Assembly (NCBI GenBank): GCA_910587625.1
Contig: CAJUMW010000002.1
Coordinates: forward strand, 1 to 29,767
Length of the DNA: 29,767 nucleotides
Source: an uncultured Christensenellaceae bacterium
GTDB taxonomy: Bacteria; Bacillota; Clostridia; Christensenellales; Borkfalkiaceae
Reading direction: 5' to 3'
In this document: positions 21,415 through 29,427 of the stretch, one piece after another
How the letters are laid out: each line of letters opens with the position of its first letter
How positions within the stretch are numbered: the first letter of the stretch is position 1
Translations under genes and position numbers: made by a program
The notes under the pieces: generated by a model
Told to the model about the DNA's origin: nothing
The model's input: the letters and a program-made list of their open reading frames with translations, nothing else
Databases searched by the model: none

Positions 21415-22184
21415 GGTTTATCGACGTTCACTGTCATCTTGAAGGGGATTATTTCGGGGATATATCGGGGTTAATCGCTAAATTCGACGGTGTTGGCGTA
21501 GAAAAAGTAATAACCTGCGGCGTGCATTTAAAGTCCAGCGAACAGGCGCATAAGCTTTCTCAAAGCTTTGATAATGTCTATTTTACCGCCGGCTTTCACC
21601 CCACCGAGCTTAAAGATTATAACGAGCTTAGTTTAAACGCCGTTGCACGGCTTGCCGACGACAAAAAGTGCGTAGCTATCGGTGAGATCGGGCTGGATTA
21701 CCATTATCCCGATACAGATAAAATTTTGCAGCAGCAGGTGTTTATAGCGCAGTTAAAGCTTGCATATGAGCTGCGTTTACCCGTTGAAATTCATTCTCGC
21801 GACGCGGCGGAGGATACCTACAATATTCTCAAAGAAAACGCGCAGCTAATAAAGTACGGCGCGCTGATGCACTGTTATTCGTATTCCAAAGAGATGTCCG
21901 AGCTGTTTGAAAAGCTGGGTATGTACTTCTCGTTCGGCGGCATGAGCACCTATTCGGGCTCGAAGCGCGCAAGGAAGAGTATCGAAAGAATAAGCCTTAA
22001 AAAGCTGCTTACCGAAACCGACAGCCCCTATCTTGCGCCCAAATCGCAGCAGGGCGTATTTCCCAATACACCCCTGAATATACCCGAAATAACGGCTAAT
22101 ATGGCTGAAATAAAGGGTGTTTGCGTCGAGGAAATGTCGGATACGATATGGCGCAACGCGCACGAACTTTTCGGCAAACTATAA
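21411..22184 (+). CDS. tatD: TatD-family metal-dependent deoxyribonuclease
   Basis: A 257-residue TIM-barrel hydrolase of the TatD DNase family, acting on DNA ends in the cytosol. The metal ligands are all visible: His7 and His9 ('DVHCHL'), Glu92 ('GEIGLDY'), His128 ('EIHSR'), His154 ('LMHCYS') and Asp204 ('TETDSPYLAP'). It starts with GTG overlapping the metG stop (GTGA), so it is translationally coupled. metG-tatD followed by ksgA is the classical Bacillota order (metS-yabD-...-ksgA). Confidence 0.95.
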   Translation: MRFIDVHCHLEGDYFGDISGLIAKFDGVGVEKVITCGVHLKSSEQAHKLSQSFDNVYFTAGFHPTELKDYNELSLNAVARLADDKKCVAIGEIGLDYHYPDTDKILQQQVFIAQLKLAYELRLPVEIHSRDAAEDTYNILKENAQLIKYGALMHCYSYSKEMSELFEKLGMYFSFGGMSTYSGSKRARKSIERISLKKLLTETDSPYLAPKSQQGVFPNTPLNIPEITANMAEIKGVCVEEMSDTIWRNAHELFGKL

Positions 22185-22199
22185 TTTAAAAAAAGTCAA

Positions 22200-22236
22200 A
22201 GGCAGTTTATCCGTCGGATAAACTGCCTTCTTCATC
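22200..22236 (+). terminator. Hairpin after tatD
   Basis: AGGCAGTTTATCCG and CGGATAAACTGCCT (22200-22228) form a near-perfect stem with a minimal loop, followed by TCTTCATC. The tail is poor in T, so termination may be partial. Confidence 0.7.
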
Positions 22237-22261
22237 ATCGGTATGCAAAGGAATTATTTCC

Positions 22262-22290
22262 TTTACAAAAATAGTATTGTTTGATATAAT
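22262..22290 (+). promoter_or_regulatory. Promoter of ksgA
   Basis: TTTACA (22262-22267), 17 bases, TATAAT (22285-22290), with a TG extended -10. Confidence 0.8.
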
Positions 22291-22320
22291 AATATTATAC
22301 TTTTAAAGGTAAGTCAAAAT

Positions 22321-23154
22321 ATGGAAAAGGATTTAAAGAGCGTACTTGCCGAAAACGGGTTCGGCTTTAAAAAGAAATTCGGGCAAAATTTTATTACCGA
22401 TAAAAATTTACTTGCGTCAATCGTGGCGCAGTCGGGCGCGGAGCGCGATGATACCGTTTTGGAGATAGGTTGCGGCGCCGGCACGCTTACCCGAGCAATT
22501 GCCGAACGCGTAAACAGGGTTTTCGCGTTCGAGGTGGATAAAACTTTGCAACCCGTGCTTGAAACAACGCTTTCGGGGCTTGACAATGTGCAGGTCGTAT
22601 TCAAAGATTTTTTAAAGGTCAATTTGCCCGAGCTGGAGAAAGAAATAGGGGAATACAGCGTAATTGCAAATTTGCCATATTACGTCACTACGCCGCTTAT
22701 AACAAAGCTGTTGGAAGAGGGCAAAACTTGCAAAAGCCTTACCGTTATGGTTCAGGAAGAAGTCGCGCTTAGGCTGTGCGCCCGTGAAAATACGCCCGAC
22801 TACGGCGCAATTACCGCGGCTATCGCGCTTTCTGCAAGTGCGGAAATAATAAAAAAAGTGCCGCGCACAATGTTTATGCCCAGACCCAACGTGGACAGCG
22901 CGGTTGTAAAGCTAACTATTCAACGCGGCAGAATAGCCGTTTCGGACGAGCAACTATATAAAAAGGTAGTGCACGCCGCCTTTGCCTCGCGCCGTAAAAC
23001 GCTTGAAAACAATCTTGTAAACACATTCGGCTTTTCTCGCGAAGTTGCTCAAAAAATTCTTTCAAGCTGCAACGTCGATTTGCGCGCGCGCGGAGAAACG
23101 CTCTCTCCCGAGCAGTTTGCTTCTCTTACCGAAGCCATTAAAAATAATCGATAA
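22321..23154 (+). CDS. ksgA: 16S rRNA dimethyladenosine transferase
   Basis: A 277-residue SAM-dependent methyltransferase that dimethylates two adjacent adenosines in the 3' hairpin of 16S rRNA during small-subunit assembly. Motif I is 'LEIGCGAGTLT' (47-57), the catalytic motif IV is 'NLPYY' (117-121), and the N-terminal 'KKFGQNFITD' is typical. The C-terminal helical part ('AAFASRRKTLENNL') is complete. AAAGG lies before the ATG. The gene has its own promoter, and the usual upstream rnmV (RNase M5) gene is absent. Confidence 0.96.
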   Translation: MEKDLKSVLAENGFGFKKKFGQNFITDKNLLASIVAQSGAERDDTVLEIGCGAGTLTRAIAERVNRVFAFEVDKTLQPVLETTLSGLDNVQVVFKDFLKVNLPELEKEIGEYSVIANLPYYVTTPLITKLLEEGKTCKSLTVMVQEEVALRLCARENTPDYGAITAAIALSASAEIIKKVPRTMFMPRPNVDSAVVKLTIQRGRIAVSDEQLYKKVVHAAFASRRKTLENNLVNTFGFSREVAQKILSSCNVDLRARGETLSPEQFASLTEAIKNNR

Positions 23155-23171
23155 AATAATATCGATTTTGC

Positions 23172-23200
23172 TTGACAATTTGAAAACTGTGTGATAAAAT
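23172..23200 (+). promoter_or_regulatory. Promoter of the SPFH leader, with shared 16-bp motif
   Basis: TTGACA (23172-23177), 17 bases, TAAAAT (23195-23200). The stretch TGAAAACTGTGTGATA (23181-23196) is identical to that at 8750-8765 in the promoter of the lipoprotein pair and occupies the same place relative to the -10. Confidence 0.85.
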
Positions 23201-23206
23201 AATATC

Positions 23207-23333
23207 GTAATTTAAAGAGGGAGTAATTTGCACGATATTTTCGTGTAGCTCGCCCGTCAGTACAGCGGAGAGGTTCGCTCGGGTTAGTTTTAAAAAATGA
23301 GACTCATAGTAACGCAGGTTATTATGGGTTTTT
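23207..23333 (+). ncRNA. Three-way-junction leader with attenuator (riboswitch candidate)
   Basis: The RNA starts about 200 bases before the SPFH ATG. Helix P2 is CACGA (23231-23235) / TCGTG (23241-23245). P3 is a longer arm: AGCT with AGTT (23247-23250/23286-23289), CCCG with CGGG (23253-23256/23280-23283), and AGCG with CGCT (23264-23267/23276-23279). A closing helix P1 can form between GAGT-A-ATTT (23221-23229) and AAAT...ACTC (23295-23305). The ACTC strand of P1 is also the base of the terminator stem, so P1 and the terminator exclude each other. The 5' GGGAGTA faintly recalls the yybP-ykoY manganese element, but the rest does not fit. P1 is short and its pairing is an inference. Confidence 0.5.
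23302..23333 (+). terminator. Terminator within the SPFH leader
   Basis: ACTCATAGTAAC (23302-23313) pairs with GTTATTATGGGT (23318-23329), 12 bp with two G-U wobbles, followed by TTTT. It lies about 75 bases before the SPFH start codon, in the same transcript, so it must be regulated or leaky. A weak second promoter-like TATAAT near 23380 could bypass it. Confidence 0.78.
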
Positions 23334-23408
23334 GTTATTTAAAAACATTAAACGGTTAAAGTACGTCGAAAGACGCTTTATAATATTTTAATTTAGAGAG
23401 GTAAAAAA

Positions 23409-24506
23409 ATGATTTATTCTGTACTTACTGCAATTGTGTTTATTGTACTCATTGTAGGCGGTGGCTTGACGGTTGCTTATTGCTCGTTTACTTACAAACG
23501 TGGCAGAGTTATGCGCAAGGGTATGTTTCCTGCGTCTATAGCCTGCATAGCGGTGGGAATGTTGATGCTTATTTTAATTCCCGGTTCGTTCCACACCGTA
23601 GAAGCCGGCAACGTAGCCGTTGTAAAGCAAATGGGCGTCATTTGCGACGTGGAGGGCCCCGGTACATACTTCGATTTCTGGCTCGTGCGCAGTTACGAGG
23701 AGTATGACGCTAAGGTTCAGCAGCTTGAAATAAGAATGGACGCTTACACTTCCGACGCGCAGTCTATGGACATTTCAATGGACGTTCAGTTCCAAATCAG
23801 GCAGGACAAAGTTGAGGACATTGCCGTAACTTACGGCGGACTTACCGCGCTTACCAACAGAATTCAGTCGGTTGCAATAGAGCGCACCAAAGCCACGCTG
23901 TCACAGTATCAAGCCGAAAAGCTTATCGAGGAACGCAACAGCATTTCTCCCACGGTCGAAAACGAAATTTCGTTGGCTATAGGGGATAAATACTTTGTTA
24001 CTTTCAACAGCGCCGTTTTGACGGATATAACTTTCTCGGACGCGTTCGAGGCGGCTGTAGAGGCTAAAATGATGGCTCAACAGGAAAAATTGCAGGCTCA
24101 GTATGAAAATGAAAAGAAAAAGGAACAAGCCGAAACTCAGCTTTTCGTAGCTCAGCAAGAGGCTAAGGCACTTGTCGCAAAGGCACAGGCAGAGGCGGAC
24201 GCTCAGGTTGCCGTAGCCAAGGCAGAGGCGCGCTCCATTATGTTGAAGAGCGTTGAAATTGCGAGAATGCTCGGCTATGAGGTCACTTCCACCGAAAATG
24301 AAGTAGAGGGAGAGGACGGAGCTGTAGAGATTGAAACCACCTATGAGATAATCTACGACCAAACTCATACGGGTGCGGACATTGCGGAATATATGAAGTA
24401 TATAGAATACTTATCCGCTTGGGACGGTAAGCTTCCGCAGGTCGTTACGGGTGAAAACGGGTTTATGATAACCGTACCTATGCCCGGCGGCGGTGAAAAC
24501 AATTAA
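23409..24506 (+). CDS. SPFH/band-7 (prohibitin-like) membrane protein
   Basis: A 365-residue protein with two N-terminal membrane helices (about 4-25 and 40-58) and a band-7/SPFH domain ('HTVEAGNVAVVKQMGVICDVEGPGTYF...', about 61-215). A long Ala/Glu/Gln-rich coiled coil (about 218-285) resembles prohibitin and HflK/flotillin stalks. A C-terminal domain of about 75 residues follows. Such proteins assemble large membrane-bound rings that organise membrane microdomains or hold proteases. The double N-terminal helix sets it apart from ordinary single-helix prohibitins. AGAGAGG precedes the ATG. It stands alone with a structured, terminator-bearing leader. Confidence 0.9.
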   Translation: MIYSVLTAIVFIVLIVGGGLTVAYCSFTYKRGRVMRKGMFPASIACIAVGMLMLILIPGSFHTVEAGNVAVVKQMGVICDVEGPGTYFDFWLVRSYEEYDAKVQQLEIRMDAYTSDAQSMDISMDVQFQIRQDKVEDIAVTYGGLTALTNRIQSVAIERTKATLSQYQAEKLIEERNSISPTVENEISLAIGDKYFVTFNSAVLTDITFSDAFEAAVEAKMMAQQEKLQAQYENEKKKEQAETQLFVAQQEAKALVAKAQAEADAQVAVAKAEARSIMLKSVEIARMLGYEVTSTENEVEGEDGAVEIETTYEIIYDQTHTGADIAEYMKYIEYLSAWDGKLPQVVTGENGFMITVPMPGGGENN

Positions 24507-24513
24507 ATAAATA

Positions 24514-24545
24514 AAGTGCTTGCGCAAGCAGGCACTTTTTATTTT
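24514..24545 (+). terminator. Terminator after the SPFH gene
   Basis: AAGTGCTTGC (24514-24523) and GCAGGCACTT (24528-24537), around a GCAA loop, are followed by TTTATTTT; one mismatch lies in the stem. Confidence 0.85.
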
Positions 24546-24641
24546 AAGTCGGGCAATCATTATATGTAAAAATAAAAAAATATGTTCTAATTGTTGTCAC
24601 CGCTTCATAAGCTAAGGTAGAATACAAATTCGGAGGAACTT

Positions 24642-25391
24642 ATGAATCAGGAATTAGATTATGCCGAGATGCTTGAAATACCCGTAAGCACGGTAAACGT
24701 AGTAAAGAAAAAGAGCTTTTTCAAGCGCAAACAAAAACCTACACAGCCCACGCAGGACGAACTTAAAGATATGGTCGTCGACAGCGTAAACGAGCGCATC
24801 GGCGCTTTCACATATGCGGAGGACGTTTCCGACCCTCCCAAGCCCGAAAAAAAGCATAAGGGACCAGTTTCCGACACAAAGGGCAGCAGAATTATAATTT
24901 GCGAACTTGCGGCGGTTTGCCTTCTGGCGCTTGCAATATTTTTGACAAACTTTTTTATGCCTACAAGCGCGATAAATACCTTTATCTCGTCTATTGCAAA
25001 CCCCAAACAGCCCGAAGCGGAAGCTACATACAGCGACCTTAAACTTTCCCCCGTAGTCAGCGAGCTTTCCGACGCGGAAGTTACGGTTTCCGAAAACGGC
25101 GTTTTAAGCTTCACTGCAAAGAGCAGCGTATATCCCATTTGCGACGGCACGGTAACCTCGGTGTCGCAAAACGACGGAATTTATACCGTTCAGATTAATC
25201 ACACGTCTACCTTTAAAAGCGTTATCACGGGTCTTTCAACCGTCTATACACCCGTCGGCACCAAGGTAGAGTCCAACATTCCATTTGCCTACTCTGACGG
25301 AGAAAAGCAGGTCAGCGTGTCTATGTACGACGGAGAAACCTTGTTGGACTGCTATACGCTTACGGATGAAGTCCCCGTCTGGAATTCGTGA
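24642..25391 (+). CDS. spoIVFA: SpoIVFA-like protein with degenerate M23 domain
   Basis: A 249-residue bitopic membrane protein with a cytoplasmic or mother-cell part (1-83), a membrane helix (about 84-106) and an outer C-terminal domain. The C-terminal part ('YPICDGTVTSVSQNDGIYTVQINHTSTFKSVITGL...VYTPVGTKVES') looks like a LytM/M23 fold but lacks the zinc ligands, as in SpoIVFA. SpoIVFA holds and inhibits the SpoIVFB protease at the forespore membrane until pro-sigma-K processing. The next gene encodes the M50 protease and overlaps the stop, so the pairing decides the call. CGGAGG precedes the ATG. No sigma-E promoter could be read clearly upstream. Confidence 0.75.
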   Translation: MNQELDYAEMLEIPVSTVNVVKKKSFFKRKQKPTQPTQDELKDMVVDSVNERIGAFTYAEDVSDPPKPEKKHKGPVSDTKGSRIIICELAAVCLLALAIFLTNFFMPTSAINTFISSIANPKQPEAEATYSDLKLSPVVSELSDAEVTVSENGVLSFTAKSSVYPICDGTVTSVSQNDGIYTVQINHTSTFKSVITGLSTVYTPVGTKVESNIPFAYSDGEKQVSVSMYDGETLLDCYTLTDEVPVWNS

Positions 25392-26203
25392 AAATAAAAA
25401 TTCATCCGCTGTTTCTGGCGGTTGGGCTTTTGTCTGCGCTGTTCGGCGGTCTGCCGATATTCATTATATGCGCGTTGACCGCACTCCTGCACGAGTGCGG
25501 TCATATATTTTGCGCGGCACGGCTGGGCTTTGACTGCACGCAGATAAGTCTAATGCCGTTCGGCGCGGCAGCGGTATGCGATATCGAGGGAATTTCTTCG
25601 ACCGACGAAATTAAACTTGCAATTTCGGGCCCGTTTGTAAACCTTGTGATATGCGTTGCCGTCGCAGGGCTGTGGTGGTTTGTTCCGCAAACCTATGCCT
25701 ATACCGATTTGGTGTTTTACGCAAGCGCGGCAATGCTGGTTTTCAATCTTTTACCTGCTTATCCGCTCGACGGCGGAAGGGTGGCAAAGTGCCTTTTACG
25801 CAAGTTTTTCAGCGCAAAAACTTCAAGCTTGGTTTTACGTGCCGTAAATATCCTTGCCGTAATTGCAATAGTGTTGGTGTTCGTGTTTGCACTCAGGAAT
25901 TACTCTCTGCTTGCCGCGGCACTGTTGCTTCTTTGTTCTGCGCTCGAAAGGGATAAACCTGCGCAAAAAATAAATTTTGCCGCAAAAAAGAAGAAGAGGG
26001 GCAGGGAAATACGCTATGTAATTTTAGGGGAGAACGCAACGTATAAGGACGCGTTGAAGTTTGTCGACGACAGCAGGTATCTTGTTTTGCAGATTTACGG
26101 AGAGGAGTTTTTGGACGAAATAAGCGAGGACGAACTCTATAAAAAATTGCTCGAAGCAAGCATTTACGATAAAATACTCGACGACGAAATGATAGATAAA
26201 TAG
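25388..26203 (+). CDS. spoIVFB: SpoIVFB-like M50 intramembrane metalloprotease
   Basis: A 271-residue site-2-protease-family enzyme that, in Bacillus, cleaves pro-sigma-K in the mother cell. The zinc motif is 'HECGH' (35-39), and the third ligand is Asp128 in 'NLLPAYPLDGG'. About six membrane helices are followed by a cytosolic C-terminal part (about 190-271), with one CBS-like unit ('ENATYKDALKFVDDSRYLVLQIYGEEFLDEISEDEL'), where SpoIVFB carries a CBS domain. It starts with GTG overlapping the spoIVFA stop (GTGA). Without sigK in view, a more general site-2 protease role cannot be excluded. Confidence 0.85.
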   Translation: MKIKIHPLFLAVGLLSALFGGLPIFIICALTALLHECGHIFCAARLGFDCTQISLMPFGAAAVCDIEGISSTDEIKLAISGPFVNLVICVAVAGLWWFVPQTYAYTDLVFYASAAMLVFNLLPAYPLDGGRVAKCLLRKFFSAKTSSLVLRAVNILAVIAIVLVFVFALRNYSLLAAALLLLCSALERDKPAQKINFAAKKKKRGREIRYVILGENATYKDALKFVDDSRYLVLQIYGEEFLDEISEDELYKKLLEASIYDKILDDEMIDK

Positions 26204-26204
26204 C

Positions 26205-26244
26205 AAACGGCGCAAGCATTTTTAAGCTTGCGCCGTTTGTTTTA
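26205..26244. terminator. Bidirectional terminator
   Basis: A perfect 13-bp stem, AAACGGCGCAAGC (26205-26217) / GCTTGCGCCGTTT (26226-26238), is followed by GTTTT on the plus strand. It separates spoIVFB from the convergent phospholipase-like gene. Confidence 0.88.
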
Positions 26245-26255
26245 CAGCTTGAATA

Positions 26256-26930
26256 TTACCTCTGTAAAAATACTTTTTCGAAAATTGCCCCCTCAATATG
26301 CCCCGACAAGACGCATTTTACGGCTTTTACGCCCAGCTCTATGGCGTCCTCTACCGCGCCTGTAAGCGAGGTGTAGTCGAAGCTGCATTTATAAGATTGC
26401 TTCTTTGTATTGAAGAGATAACGCGTGTATTTGAAATGGCGTATAAGGCAGCGTTCCATTCCCGTTACAGTTACGGTGGGGTCTATTCTTTTAATGCTGT
26501 CATAGATTGCCGCAGTACAGGGCAAAATGCTTTCACGGGGCAATATTCTGCGCCGAACCTGATAAAACTTGCTTATATAAAGCCCCAAATCGTTTTCGAA
26601 TTTTTGGTGAGCGAAGGGGAAAGAGTGCGCGGCTTCGAAAGCGTAAACCGCCGGATGCAGGGTGCAGTCAAGCGCGTAATGCGCGGCAAAGCCTGCGGCG
26701 TAGGACTTGTCCCCGAGCGAAAGCTTTTCAAACAGCTCGACAGTGTCCATATTGTGCAGTTTTCTGCCGATATTTGATTTGGAAAATTTATAGTTGTAAG
26801 TAAAGAAAATATCTCCGCCTTGCGCGCCCAAAAGGTACAGGGGAGTGGAGGTTATCTGTAATTTACTCTGTTTATCCAGCCGTTCCAATATTTTTTCGGC
26901 GCAGATGTAATGGGAAAAATAATCGGGCAT
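26256..26930 (-). CDS. Zinc-dependent phospholipase C family protein
   Basis: A 224-residue protein of the zinc-dependent phospholipase C/S1-P1 nuclease-like fold (PF00882-type). The family signature 'LLGAQGGDIFF' (33-43) is present, with probable metal ligands His7, Asp40, His59, His84 and Asp88 ('AAHYALDCTLHP'), His92, and the late 'HQKFENDLG' (108-116). It has no signal peptide, so it probably acts inside the cell; in Clostridia such genes are usually of unknown substrate. It begins one base after the ogg stop and is the second gene of that operon. Confidence 0.85.
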   Translation of the reverse strand: MPDYFSHYICAEKILERLDKQSKLQITSTPLYLLGAQGGDIFFTYNYKFSKSNIGRKLHNMDTVELFEKLSLGDKSYAAGFAAHYALDCTLHPAVYAFEAAHSFPFAHQKFENDLGLYISKFYQVRRRILPRESILPCTAAIYDSIKRIDPTVTVTGMERCLIRHFKYTRYLFNTKKQSYKCSFDYTSLTGAVEDAIELGVKAVKCVLSGHIEGAIFEKVFLQR

Positions 26931-26931
26931 A

Positions 26932-27753
26932 CTATAAGTTTTGCCGTTTTCCGTAAAATAAATACTGTTGAATGTAACCCGAATCTTCTCCGAAAAGGTC
27001 TGTAAAATATGAGCAAATCTTGTTTCTGTCCGTAAGCGCGCCCGAAAAATCCTCTCTGTAAATTTTTTCGATCCAGGTATCTACGGGGAAGCTGTCGCGC
27101 TTGCCGAACCCGAACAGCGCCACGCAGTCGGCAACTTTCGGGCCTACGCCCTTATATGTCAAAAGGGCGGCTTTGAGTTGCGGCGTCGTCAGAGCGTCGA
27201 GATGGGAAATTCCCTCGCGCTTTACGCGGTTTGACGTTTCGTCGAGAAATATATCTCTGTAGCCGCAGCCTGCGTTTTTGAAAAATTCTCTGCCTGCCGA
27301 GGCGAGTTTTTCACTCGACGGAAAGGTGTAATATTCCTCTCCCAAAAAGTCGCGTTTTTCTCCTAACCCCCCACATATGCGCGAAATAATGCCCTTTATA
27401 CGCGGAATATTGTTGTTCTGCGAAATGATAAAGGAATACAGCATTTCTTCCTTGTTCTGGTTTAAAAGCCTTAGCCCCTTGTACAGTTCGCAACTCTTTG
27501 ATAAAAGGGGGATATTATGGGACTTGGCTCGGTTTACTACCTCGCCGTAATCGCGGTTTAAATCAAAATAATCGTAAAAGTAGTCGCTGTCGTCGCACTC
27601 GACTACGGTCTTTATTCCGTCCGAGTGCAAATAGCACGCTTTTTCCCCCGTAAACAGCATATATCCTTGGGCGAACGGGTAAAATCTGAATACTTGACCG
27701 CACTCTAAAACGTGTTCCGGGTTAAAATATTTTGCGTCGAAATCAAACTTCAT
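26932..27753 (-). CDS. ogg: 8-oxoguanine DNA glycosylase, OGG1 type
   Basis: A 273-residue base-excision repair enzyme that removes oxidised guanine and nicks the abasic site. The OGG1 pattern is clear: an N-terminal domain with 'ECGQVFRF' (17-24), then 'SFIISQNNNIPRIKGII', equivalent to 'SSNNNI.RI' in OGG1 (108-124). The helix-hairpin-helix is 'LLTYKGVGPKVADCVALFGFGK' with the catalytic Lys206, and Asp225 lies in 'FPVDTWI'. It is the first gene of a two-gene unit with the phospholipase-like protein. The ATG is at 27753; the promoter was not resolved. Confidence 0.92.
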   Translation of the reverse strand: MKFDFDAKYFNPEHVLECGQVFRFYPFAQGYMLFTGEKACYLHSDGIKTVVECDDSDYFYDYFDLNRDYGEVVNRAKSHNIPLLSKSCELYKGLRLLNQNKEEMLYSFIISQNNNIPRIKGIISRICGGLGEKRDFLGEEYYTFPSSEKLASAGREFFKNAGCGYRDIFLDETSNRVKREGISHLDALTTPQLKAALLTYKGVGPKVADCVALFGFGKRDSFPVDTWIEKIYREDFSGALTDRNKICSYFTDLFGEDSGYIQQYLFYGKRQNL

Positions 27754-27770
27754 TTGTGTAGCTCCGTATT

Positions 27771-27812
27771 AAAAAATACAACTGCAAACTAAAAGTTTGC
27801 AGTTGTATTCTA
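27771..27812 (-). terminator. Terminator of the padR-DUF1700-DUF4097 operon
   Basis: A perfect 15-bp stem, AATACAACTGCAAAC (27775-27789) / GTTTGCAGTTGTATT (27795-27809). On the minus strand a TTTTTT run follows. It lies between the operon and the ogg gene. Confidence 0.9.
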
Positions 27813-27831
27813 TCATTTTAAACTTTAATTG

Positions 27832-28611
27832 TCAATTTGAAAAATCAAAGTTGAGCGAGCCTGCCGAAATGTTGCCGCGTATAGTCTTGTCTGTGTTGCC
27901 CCTGTCGCTTTCAACGTTGCACGAGCCGGCGCTCTTTTCAATATAAAAGTTATAGTCCGATTTTGCTCCCGATATTGAAAATTGTGCGCTTCCTGCCGAA
28001 ATGTGTACGTTGATTTGCGGACAAACGACGTTGCATGCCTCAAATCCCCCGGCGCTTACGTCAAGGTCGATGTTGTCACAGCTTAAATTGTCTACAGTTA
28101 CCGAGCCGGCGGATATATCGCAGTCAAATCTTTCGCAGCTTGACTTGCTCATATTTAAACTGCCCGCGCTCAGTTCGATATTTACATTGCCATAGATAGC
28201 TTCGTCAAGATTAACTTTGCCCGCGCTGATTTCCAAATCGAGGTTCAAAACCGTGCCTTTGGGAATTTTTATCGTGGCTTTGGGTATAGTTCCGAACCAG
28301 ACCATATTATACCAATGCTTATGCTTGTTGGTTATTTTCAACGTGCCGTTATCGTAGGTGCATTCGGTGGTAAAGGCGTGGTTTTCGGGATACTCTACGA
28401 TTATTTTTTCGTCGTCTGTATACACCGTTTCAAAAGTGCCTGCCGACAGGTCGAGTTGCAGCGTGGTCACATCGCTCTCGCAGGTATATTCCTTCATCTC
28501 GAAGTTTCCGTTTACCGTCCAACCGTTCAAGCTCATAAATACCAGCATAATTATGAGCCCTATTATAAAAATCGTCACGCCTGCAACAATCATTTTTACA
28601 AATCCTTTCAT
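27832..28611 (-). CDS. DUF4097-type repeat membrane protein
   Basis: A 259-residue protein with an N-terminal membrane helix (about 7-28) and a long right-handed beta-helix-like region. The tripeptide SAG recurs eight times at similar intervals ('LDLSAGTF', 'LEISAGKV', 'IELSAGSL', 'CDISAGSV', 'LDVSAGGF', 'VHISAGSA', 'EKSAGSC', 'NISAGSL'), marking the turns of DUF4097 adhesin-like domains. The repeats face outside the cell. It overlaps the DUF1700 gene by four bases; the pair follows padR in the well-known Firmicute arrangement. Confidence 0.88.
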   Translation of the reverse strand: MKGFVKMIVAGVTIFIIGLIIMLVFMSLNGWTVNGNFEMKEYTCESDVTTLQLDLSAGTFETVYTDDEKIIVEYPENHAFTTECTYDNGTLKITNKHKHWYNMVWFGTIPKATIKIPKGTVLNLDLEISAGKVNLDEAIYGNVNIELSAGSLNMSKSSCERFDCDISAGSVTVDNLSCDNIDLDVSAGGFEACNVVCPQINVHISAGSAQFSISGAKSDYNFYIEKSAGSCNVESDRGNTDKTIRGNISAGSLNFDFSN

Positions 28612-29402
28612 ACGGCGTTACCTCTGCCCGAAAACAAGCTTTTAATCCAACCGAATACGCTTCTTGTCGCTTGCCAGATAATTTTAACAAATTTTGTTCC
28701 CAAAGGTATAAGTATAAGACCGCCGCCGAATAGCATCAGTCCCACGCCTAAGACCGCCGCGCCGCTCAACCCGTCTACAAACATTGTGCCTATGCCTGCG
28801 CCTATAGTAATTACGCCGGAGATGAGCAATCCGAACGGCGCTACCGTCAAGCCGACCGTCAAACCTATAAGTCCCACAAAGAATCCGAACAGGGGTGCGG
28901 CAAAAACTACGCACAGTACTATCAGCACCCAACTGTTGTCCTGACGTGTGTGTGCATTTGTGTTTGCGTTTTGTTCGCCGTTGCTCGGAGGAACCGTCCC
29001 CGTCCCTTGAGCGTTGTAGTTATAGCTTGGCGGAGGGGGAGGAGGGGGGTTATTGCCGTTTGCGCCGTATTTCGAAAAGGGATTTTGCCTGTTTTGCGAA
29101 AAGTTGCCGTAATTTCCGCCGTTATTCGAGCCGTACTGCGAAAAGGGGTCGGGCGGCGCTTGCTTCGAACTATCTCCCGAGCCGAACGTTCTGTTTTGCG
29201 TTCCCTCGGAATTTTCGTATAAAATCTTTTGCGCTGCGTCATAGGGCGCGCCGAACTCGTTAATTATCTCGCGCTCGGAAAAGCCTGCGTCGCGCCTGTC
29301 GGCATAAGCTTCCGCATAGTAGTCGAGAACTCGCCGTCTTTCGGCTTCGGAAACGCATAAAAGGTTGTTTTTCAACTCGTCGCGCCATTCGTTGTAGGTC
29401 AT
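28608..29402 (-). CDS. DUF1700 (HAAS-type) membrane protein
   Basis: A 264-residue protein whose first 65 residues match the DUF1700 signalling-helix domain ('MTYNEWRDELKNNLLCVSEAERRRVLDYYAEAYADRRDAGFSEREIINEFGAPYDAA'). An unstructured Asn/Pro/Gly-rich linker (about 65-155) includes a seven-proline run, and three to four membrane helices follow (about 157-240). The N-terminal domain is thought to act as an adaptor with PadR-type regulators. GGAGG sets the ATG start. The long low-complexity linker is unusual for this family. Confidence 0.88.
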   Translation of the reverse strand: MTYNEWRDELKNNLLCVSEAERRRVLDYYAEAYADRRDAGFSEREIINEFGAPYDAAQKILYENSEGTQNRTFGSGDSSKQAPPDPFSQYGSNNGGNYGNFSQNRQNPFSKYGANGNNPPPPPPPSYNYNAQGTGTVPPSNGEQNANTNAHTRQDNSWVLIVLCVVFAAPLFGFFVGLIGLTVGLTVAPFGLLISGVITIGAGIGTMFVDGLSGAAVLGVGLMLFGGGLILIPLGTKFVKIIWQATRSVFGWIKSLFSGRGNAV

Positions 29403-29427
29403 ACGTTACCTCCAAAATAACTATTAA

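Noticed and set aside
23207..23333. SPFH leader as a yybP-ykoY manganese riboswitch
   Set aside because: Only the 5' GGGAGTA is reminiscent; the conserved second-arm bases and the closing GACCTTT-like strand are not present.
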